From: JBCDBH01 sp039184055
GTDB lineage: Bacteria; Acidobacteriota; Thermoanaerobaculia; Multivoradales; J023
Reading direction: 5' to 3'
Assembly (NCBI GenBank): GCA_039184055.1
Contig: JBCDBH010000196.1
Span: forward strand, 1 to 10,833
DNA: 10,833 bases
A program made the translations under genes and the position numbers. Shown here piece by piece: positions 6,801 to 10,833 of the stretch. Position 1 is the first letter of the stretch; each line of letters begins with the position of its first letter. The notes under the pieces were generated by a model. The model searched no databases. It saw only the letters and a list, made by a program, of their open reading frames with translations, and was not told where the DNA came from.

Positions 6801-7396
6801 TCGACCGTGCCCGGGGCGCCTTCACCGCCGGGATCGAACGTTCACCCAAGCTTGGCGGGCCCTATGCTTCGCGTGGTGAGGCGTGGTTGTACGAAGCGCT
6901 GTGGCGCGAAGCTCGTGGTGAGGATCCATCGACTGCGTTGAGCCGCGCGGCGACCGTTGCGGAGCGTTGTCGGGAGCTCGCGGAGCACGATCCCGAGCAC
7001 GTCATTCTGAGCGCGAGGATCACCATGATGCGGAGTCGTCGAGGCGACGCGACGCGTGCCGATCTCGATCGGATTCGCGCCGATCTCGCCGCGGTACGGG
7101 CGATCGGTGGTGAGGCGATGGTCGCCAAGCTCACCCTCGCCGCGGTCGATCTCGACCGTGCCAGACGGGCAGTGGATTCGGATGAGGAGCCCGCGCGCAG
7201 CGGTCGGGCGATTCTTGACGAGATTCTCGCCGATGATCCGGATCGGGCTCGAGCGTTGGCGTTGCGCGCAGCATTCGTACGTCTCGAGGGTGCACACAAC
7301 ACCACCGAGGCGGCGGCGCTCTTCGCGCGGGCCACCGAGCTCGACCCGACGATTCGTCTCGAGCTCGAGCCGATGTATCGAGCTGTCGCCCGCTGA
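3860..7396 (+). CDS. Membrane-anchored PknB-type Ser/Thr protein kinase with a large TPR-like C-terminal region
   Basis: Numbering is from GTG 3860 (1178 residues; TTG 3827 would add 11). Residues 10-111 hold two copies of a helical leader. The kinase domain (about 131-395) is complete: glycine loop GAGGMG (140-145), VALK Lys162, helix-C Glu178, HRDVKPGN (248-255), DFG (272-274), a Thr-rich activation loop and APE (298-300). It should phosphorylate Ser/Thr of cytoplasmic targets and itself. A basic stretch then precedes one membrane segment, FAVAMSVVALVLLGLATSSL (417-436), which predicts a cytoplasmic kinase and an extracytoplasmic remainder of about 740 residues. That remainder is built of TPR-like helical pairs, including a regular 46-residue array at 5945-7048, and probably senses a protein or peptide ligand. 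Kinase-TPR fusions of this plan are common in Acidobacteriota, Planctomycetes and Myxococcota. The gene stands alone, separated by noncoding DNA from the GHKL gene. Targets are unknown; nearness to ftsZ does not prove a division role. Confidence 0.93.
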   Translation: MSAVSSREIEINELLEAALRYPVEQWRTYLERTARDSDLFEQAEAVLRKKTRLDDASVAGRAAERPVQPRRPKFFDLVEWVVDVPADERRGVLRQHTDDAVLVQLVLALLDSGPAFDAATSDASPLPLQWGRFQIRRFLGAGGMGLVLEAFDTELERRVALKLIKGLSASAERRFQQEARAQAAIEHEHVCRVYDVGEIEGRPYIAMQYIEGRTLDKALDDLGLEQKVHAMIAACEGLHAAHRNGLIHRDVKPGNILVGQTPDGGMSVHVMDFGIARELSGGGLTRTGATLGTPHYMAPEQIHSATGSLDRRTDVYSLGATLFRVLTGRTPFVGPGVVVMGQVLGEDAPSPRGLVPSLPRDLDTIVLKCLEKDPGRRYDSARALADDLRRYLDGAPIEARRASPVYRIGRFIQKHRFAVAMSVVALVLLGLATSSLLAERLRASAVAEAAERFGRDVESLTWIKRAAHQLPLHDVRADYDLLRERMRSIEAQMTGLGAVGHGPGLYALGQGHLALGEIDAATEKLEAAWDGGFREPAVAVALGRTLAARYETGLAEVRRIPDGATREARLAQVEERYREPAIELLRRGRDADLDATELVAARIALLESRWDEAEQLATQVVERLPWHYDAHLIVGRAALERAWSAQDRGAYDDAEAFFSHAETAYRRATEVGSSDPDTWLALCRLGRSQALHVNERRARDAEAHYRMAIEACEKSLVARPDQPAALGELATILGDRAHADLARGEDPGPDLERGLALSQRAVEIEPRAIEAWRALGTTKMVKGRSLATRGEDAVTTIDEAIESLERVVSLDPDYAHARHLLNLALLERAKEAERRKEDAEPWLIRAGDEVERAIELAPNFLNAYLGASVIHWRHAKILEARGEDSLPLYNRGIEILRRVLELDPELGFAYVNLAALLHAAATATVDAQGDPVPLLDEAIVSLESALERVPEDPYAYFNLGHTWVFRGLWEAGSGSDPLPFLDRARGAFTAGIERSPKLGGPYASRGEAWLYEALWREARGEDPSTALSRAATVAERCRELAEHDPEHVILSARITMMRSRRGDATRADLDRIRADLAAVRAIGGEAMVAKLTLAAVDLDRARRAVDSDEEPARSGRAILDEILADDPDRARALALRAAFVRLEGAHNTTEAAALFARATELDPTIRLELEPMYRAVAR
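5945..7048 (+). repeat. Array of eight 46-residue (138-bp) TPR-like repeats inside the kinase
   Basis: The corner motif A/T-RGED recurs exactly every 138 bases: 5945 (RRARD), 6083 (ARGED), 6221 (TRGED), 6359 (RRKED), 6497 (ARGED), 6635 (DAQGD), 6773 (GSGSD), 6911 (ARGED). Each unit then runs P-x-x-LL-x-x-A-I-x-x-L-E-x-A-L-E-L-x-P followed by an A-Y-x-N-L-like helix. Canonical TPRs repeat every 34 residues; these have about 12 extra residues per unit. The last unit decays before its end. The protein periodicity is strict, while the DNA copies are well diverged. Confidence 0.85.
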
Positions 7397-7406
7397 GACA
7401 TGCGGG

Positions 7407-8789
7407 CTAGCCGCGCTCCGCCCACTGGCCGTGAAACCTCGTCGGCAAGGCCACGGGGACCGGGAGAACACCGATCGGACCCGAATCGATGGCATAGGCG
7501 TCGAAGACGAGCAATTCGCTCGTTCGTTTCTCGGGTACGAAGCGTGGCACCAGCACGACGCCACCGCCCACGCGTGGCGCGAAGATGGGTTCGCCCGCCA
7601 GGTAGGTACCGGGCTCGGTGGTCCAGGTCGTGAGCCGGTCGCGGTCGGCGTTGGCCATGATCACGGTGTCGAAAAATTTGCGTCCCGGCGCACGCTCGCC
7701 GATGCCGAGCAACCAGACGGCGCCTTCCGGGCCGTGGGCGGGATCGAGGGCGGGGAAGTCGGCGAGACCACCCAAGGGGAGCTCATGACGCTCGATGACC
7801 CGCGCGGCGTCGAGATCGATACGGAACCGCACCAGGGTGGCCGGGCGGTCGTCGGGGAAGAGATCGGGAAGCCAGTACTGGTCGTAGACCGGGCGTTCGA
7901 GCTCGACGACCTCGACCATCAAATCGCCGTCGACCTCGTAGGCGCCGACCAGATGGAGCACGTAGCCGGGGCGATCGAGGGTGAGATCCACGACCGGTTC
8001 GCCATCCTCGCGCCGCAGCACCAAGAGCCTGGCGCCGATCTCGGGTCGCCAGCCGAGAGCCTGCATCGGCGTGCCGCCGTCGGCCATGATCCGCATGTCG
8101 AGCACGTAGGGGCTGAGATAGAACGCGGCGTGACGGGGGCCGAGCGCGAAGTCGTGGTTGGATCGCGGCGCGTCGAGCGGCACGCGACGACGCAAGCCGA
8201 GCGTGCCGTCGGGCTCGATCCGGTAGAGCGTCAGGGTCGGGCTGGCGGCGGCGAACGACACGCCGAAATCGAAGAGCTGGCCGGTGTCGGGACAGACGTG
8301 AGGATGCGCGGCGAGCGGGCTGATCGGATTGAGCCGGCCACCGAAGGTGTGTTGCTCGTGAGTCTCGAGCGTGCCGGCGTCGAGACGCCAGGGCAGGCCT
8401 TGCTCCCCGAAGGCGAGAAGCTCGCCCCGCCAGGGCAGGACGCTGACGTTGACCGGTGAGGCGGTTGTGATGCCTCGGATCAGCTTGTCGTCATCGAAGG
8501 TGGTGCCGAAGGCACGGTAGACAAAGCCGTCGGCGACGTCTTCCTCGGCCGCTTTGTCGGACGCCACGTAGCGCGCGGTGAGACGAGCCTGGCCGTTTCG
8601 AAAGTCGACGGCGACGATCATGCCGTCGCCGTCGAGCCAGTGCCGATAGTGACGATCACCCCGTTGGAAACGCGCCGGTCCGTTCCAATAGGCGGTGCCG
8701 TCGAGGTCGGGAGGAACCTGCCCCAGCGACCACTGGCCCTCGACGGCGTTGGTCTCGACGAGCATCTCCAGCCCAGGTGCGTGATTCAC
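7407..8789 (-). CDS. Carotenoid cleavage oxygenase (RPE65/CCD family)
   Basis: The family uses a non-haem iron held by four histidines to split a double bond of carotenoids, apocarotenoids or stilbenes with O2. Numbered from GTG 8789 (460 residues, normal length), all four ligands are present: His162 in AAHPHVCPDTG, His212 in SNHDFAL, His279 in YVLHLVGAYE and His453 near the C-terminus in PTRFHGQW. The second-shell glutamates in GAYE (285) and GEPIFAPR are also there. The usual EDDG turn after the latter is replaced by a glycine run, GGG, at 408-410. The start is GTG, two bases after the stop of the upstream oxidoreductase, pointing to coupled translation; an ATG at 8765 is possible but has no better ribosome site. 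No signal peptide is seen. The substrate cannot be read from sequence; the HMG-CoA reductase in the same operon supports an isoprenoid. Confidence 0.92.
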   Translation of the reverse strand: MNHAPGLEMLVETNAVEGQWSLGQVPPDLDGTAYWNGPARFQRGDRHYRHWLDGDGMIVAVDFRNGQARLTARYVASDKAAEEDVADGFVYRAFGTTFDDDKLIRGITTASPVNVSVLPWRGELLAFGEQGLPWRLDAGTLETHEQHTFGGRLNPISPLAAHPHVCPDTGQLFDFGVSFAAASPTLTLYRIEPDGTLGLRRRVPLDAPRSNHDFALGPRHAAFYLSPYVLDMRIMADGGTPMQALGWRPEIGARLLVLRREDGEPVVDLTLDRPGYVLHLVGAYEVDGDLMVEVVELERPVYDQYWLPDLFPDDRPATLVRFRIDLDAARVIERHELPLGGLADFPALDPAHGPEGAVWLLGIGERAPGRKFFDTVIMANADRDRLTTWTTEPGTYLAGEPIFAPRVGGGVVLVPRFVPEKRTSELLVFDAYAIDSGPIGVLPVPVALPTRFHGQWAERG

Positions 8790-8791
8790 GG

Positions 8792-10621
8792 CTATACCAA
8801 CGCCGGTTCGCGGGCCGCGGCTTCCTGGGAGATTGCGGCATCCCGGGAGACTGTGGCGTCCCGAAAGACCTCGAGAACCGTCGGATCGATGCTCCATTCG
8901 GCTTCACCCGGCAGACCGGCGAGCTCGCGCCAGCGTCGTTCCCACTGCTCGGGTGCGAAGTCGAGAGTGGTCAGATCGAGATCGTCGACAAAGCCACGAT
9001 GCGAGCGGATCGCCGGCTCGTCGAGCACCTCGGCGATGACGTGCACGGCGAAGAAGCGCGCCAATTCTTCGAGCTCGCCGAGACGACAGTCGAGGATCCT
9101 CTTGGCTTCGTCGGTGTCGACCCCGGTGTCGTAGAACGACTCGGCGGCGCGCGCCAAGGTCTCCACCGAGGTGAAATCGAAAAAGATCGGCTTGGCGGGC
9201 GGTTGTCGGTGCTCACGCTTCCAGTGGAAATAGCCGGTCAGCAGTCGCTGCATACCGTGGTTGAGCGGGCCCAAGCGTCCGAAACGACGCAAGAACGCGA
9301 TCGCGAACCGCCGGTCGGTGAACAGACGGTTGATGAACGGGAAGACGTAGAAGCCGAAGTAGATCGACAGCTCCCAGACGTATTTGAGGCTGAAGGTTTC
9401 AGCATCACCGAGCTGGGCGTAGCCGACGTCGTAGGTCGGTACGTAGGCCTGGTACACGGCGCGCATCAGCTGCTCGGAGAGCGGGCAGATCTGCTGCAAA
9501 CGCTCGGGTGAGTCATCGCGGATCGCGTCGACGATCAAGGTGTTGTAGATCGCGATCAGATCGCTACCCGGGCTGTAGAGCGGGTCGGAGAATCGCCCGG
9601 CTTCCCCGGTGAGCGCCCAGCGCTGTGGCGAGAGGGTCTGCACGCAATCGTGCGCGTAGCTGGAGAGACCACCGAAATCGAGCACCTTACGGTTGGGCAG
9701 ATCGCGTGCGAAGCATGGAAAGGTTTCGCACACCCACTGCGTCGCTTTTTCGACCGAGAAGACATCGCGATGGTTGAGCACTGATTTGTCGAAGACCAAT
9801 CCCAGGCTGGTTTTGCCGTGCAAGGGAATGACCCAGAACCACAGGCCTTCGGCGCAGAAATGGTTGGTGGCGAGCCAGGTGGGGAGATGACCGAGCGGTT
9901 GTCGGTCACGATCGAGCCGCACGTCTTCTTTGTCGCGATCGGTGAGCTCGTCGATGTCGACCAGACCTTCGACCCACCAATAAAACGCCGCGTGCTCGAT
10001 CTCGGATGTGCGCGTCCAGTCGTGACGACGCGCCAGCGCCCGGCCGCGACCGGTGGCGTCGACCACCCAGCGAGGGCGTAGCTCGACATGCTGGCCTTCG
10101 GCATCGGTGTAGGTGACCTCGTGGGCGTTGTTGCCGACGTCCTCGCTGAGCTCGATCTGCAGCTTCGACACGGGAAAGACGACCGCCGCGCGAGGATCGG
10201 CCTGCAGCTCGTCGATCAGGTGTTGTTCGAAGAGGTTGCGGTCGATTTGATAGCAGGGGATATTCGAGAAATTGCGAATATATCCCTGGCTGTAGTCCTC
10301 GAACCGGCTCGCGCCATCGTTTTCGCCATCACCCGCCGTCGGCCAGTAAAAGCGCAAGTTGTATTTCATGAAATGGCGTTGGAAGAGCTCTTTTTCCAAG
10401 CCGAGCGTGCGGCCGAAATACCAACCGCCGATCTGCACGGTCGATTCACCGACTTTTTGTCGAGTCGGTGGCAGCTCTTTGCGTTTGTCGAGGACGAGCA
10501 CCGAGACGTCGGTTTCGCGCAGCAGCTGACGAGCCAAGGTGAGCCCAGCGAGCCCACCGCCACAGATGACGACATCCGGCTGCTGGGGCATGCCGTTGTC
10601 ACGGGTCGATTCAGGAGTCAT
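8792..10621 (-). CDS. FAD-dependent oxidoreductase of the flavin-dependent (tryptophan) halogenase superfamily
   Basis: The 609-residue protein opens with an FAD-binding Rossmann fold, VVICGGGLAGLTLA (17-30). Halogenase-type motifs follow: KVGEST (56-61, compare GEAT/GEST of halogenases), Lys86 in FMKYNLRF at the place of the catalytic Lys79 of PrnA, YQIDRNLFE (124-132), VVDATGRGRA (186-195), WFWVIP (261-266, the WxWxIP halogenase signature) and DPLYSPGSDL (346-355). The partner of the Lys in tryptophan halogenases, a Glu in LEPLES, is Tyr349 here, so the substrate or the reaction may differ; a monooxygenase or reductase is the main alternative. Residues about 410-609 form an extra helical region not needed for FAD binding. 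The ATG has GAGGAG 8 bases upstream and overlaps the HMG-CoA reductase stop by ATGA. The soluble enzyme would need reduced flavin from a separate reductase; none is in the window. Confidence 0.8.
   Translation of the reverse strand: MTPESTRDNGMPQQPDVVICGGGLAGLTLARQLLRETDVSVLVLDKRKELPPTRQKVGESTVQIGGWYFGRTLGLEKELFQRHFMKYNLRFYWPTAGDGENDGASRFEDYSQGYIRNFSNIPCYQIDRNLFEQHLIDELQADPRAAVVFPVSKLQIELSEDVGNNAHEVTYTDAEGQHVELRPRWVVDATGRGRALARRHDWTRTSEIEHAAFYWWVEGLVDIDELTDRDKEDVRLDRDRQPLGHLPTWLATNHFCAEGLWFWVIPLHGKTSLGLVFDKSVLNHRDVFSVEKATQWVCETFPCFARDLPNRKVLDFGGLSSYAHDCVQTLSPQRWALTGEAGRFSDPLYSPGSDLIAIYNTLIVDAIRDDSPERLQQICPLSEQLMRAVYQAYVPTYDVGYAQLGDAETFSLKYVWELSIYFGFYVFPFINRLFTDRRFAIAFLRRFGRLGPLNHGMQRLLTGYFHWKREHRQPPAKPIFFDFTSVETLARAAESFYDTGVDTDEAKRILDCRLGELEELARFFAVHVIAEVLDEPAIRSHRGFVDDLDLTTLDFAPEQWERRWRELAGLPGEAEWSIDPTVLEVFRDATVSRDAAISQEAAAREPALV
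10618..10621 (-). other. ATGA start/stop overlap coupling HMG-CoA reductase to the halogenase-like gene
   Basis: The ATG of the oxidoreductase (10621-10619) shares bases with the TGA of the reductase (10620-10618). A GAGGAG site inside the reductase 3' end (10635-10630) serves the downstream start. This is a standard arrangement for translational coupling and supports one operon. Confidence 0.85.
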
Positions 10622-10833
10622 GGGCTCTTCTCCTCGGGACGATTGCGACCGTAATTCTCGTGTGCCTGCACCATGTCGCCCGCGGCGATCGCCGCCGCCA
10701 TCGACAGCTCGCCAGCGAGTGCCATCGCGGTGAGGATTTCGGCGAGCTTGCGCGCTTTGCCCGCGCCGACGCAGTCGAGCACGGCGAGCGCCTCACGGCT
10801 GGTACCGAAACCGGTGCCGCCGCCGACCGTACC
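10618..10833 (-). CDS. HMG-CoA reductase, C-terminal end (partial, runs off right edge)
   Basis: Hydroxymethylglutaryl-CoA reductase makes mevalonate, the committed step of the mevalonate route to isoprenoids. The 71 visible codons begin with the family hallmark GTVGGGTGFGT and contain LAGELSMAAAIAAG. They end MVQAHENYGRNRPEEKSP, where the His aligns with the catalytic histidine near the C-terminus. The GTVGGGT form and the tail resemble class I (archaeal/eukaryotic-type and some bacterial) enzymes rather than the class II Pseudomonas type. The rest of the gene, including the start and the catalytic Glu/Lys/Asp, lies beyond 10833. The stop TGA overlaps the ATG of the next gene (ATGA, 10618-10621), so the two are almost certainly translated together. 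Confidence 0.92.
   Translation of the reverse strand, partial: GTVGGGTGFGTSREALAVLDCVGAGKARKLAEILTAMALAGELSMAAAIAAGDMVQAHENYGRNRPEEKSP

Noticed and set aside
7056..8459. Long + strand open frame (467 codons) across the kinase end and the carotenoid oxygenase
   Set aside because: The - strand reading carries all four iron-binding histidines and family motifs; the + strand product looks like nothing known and overlaps the kinase 3' end.
1..10833. CRISPR array, tRNA/rRNA, insertion sequence or defence operon
   Set aside because: No short spaced DNA repeats, no cloverleaf-like or rRNA sequence, and no transposase or nuclease motifs were seen; the only tandem array is the protein-level 46-residue repeat.

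Overview
This is a high-GC (about two-thirds G+C) bacterial window carrying two complete blocks: a cell-division pair and signalling genes on the + strand (136-7396), and an isoprenoid-type gene cluster on the - strand (7407-10833). The form of FtsZ, a large membrane-anchored PknB-type kinase with TPR repeats, and a class I-like HMG-CoA reductase in a Gram-negative-looking context would fit Acidobacteriota or a similar phylum. That placement is inferred from gene style and is not proven. The first ~130 bases do not belong with the rest: they are about 36% G+C and encode, on the - strand, a piece of the SRP protein Ffh M domain that stops abruptly where ftsA starts. This looks like a chimeric assembly junction.

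Left to right: 1-132 foreign-looking ffh fragment; 136-1368 ftsA; 1386-2729 ftsZ, followed by a perfect 20-bp palindrome and a textbook rho-independent terminator (2802-2830); 2862-3695 a RecG/Schlafen-like GHKL ATP-binding protein that lacks the usual N-terminal AlbA_2 domain; about 160 bases of noncoding DNA with inverted GATCCG half-sites; 3860-7396 a very large receptor-type Ser/Thr kinase whose presumed extracytoplasmic part contains an unusually regular 46-residue repeat.

The - strand block reads from the right edge: 3' end of HMG-CoA reductase (10618-10833), an FAD-dependent halogenase-like oxidoreductase overlapping it by ATGA (8792-10621), and a carotenoid cleavage oxygenase two bases downstream (7407-8789). 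The tight packing argues for one co-transcribed and translationally coupled unit that makes mevalonate and then modifies or cleaves an isoprenoid. It ends only 10 bases from the stop of the convergent kinase gene.

Most interesting: (i) the 46-residue repeat array with a conserved RGED-like corner in the kinase; (ii) the HMGR / halogenase-like / carotenoid oxygenase operon, a possible undescribed terpenoid-modifying pathway; (iii) the probable misjoin at the left end, a warning for anyone interpreting ftsA's 5' end; (iv) the AlbA_2-less GHKL protein whose N-box glutamate is a glutamine.
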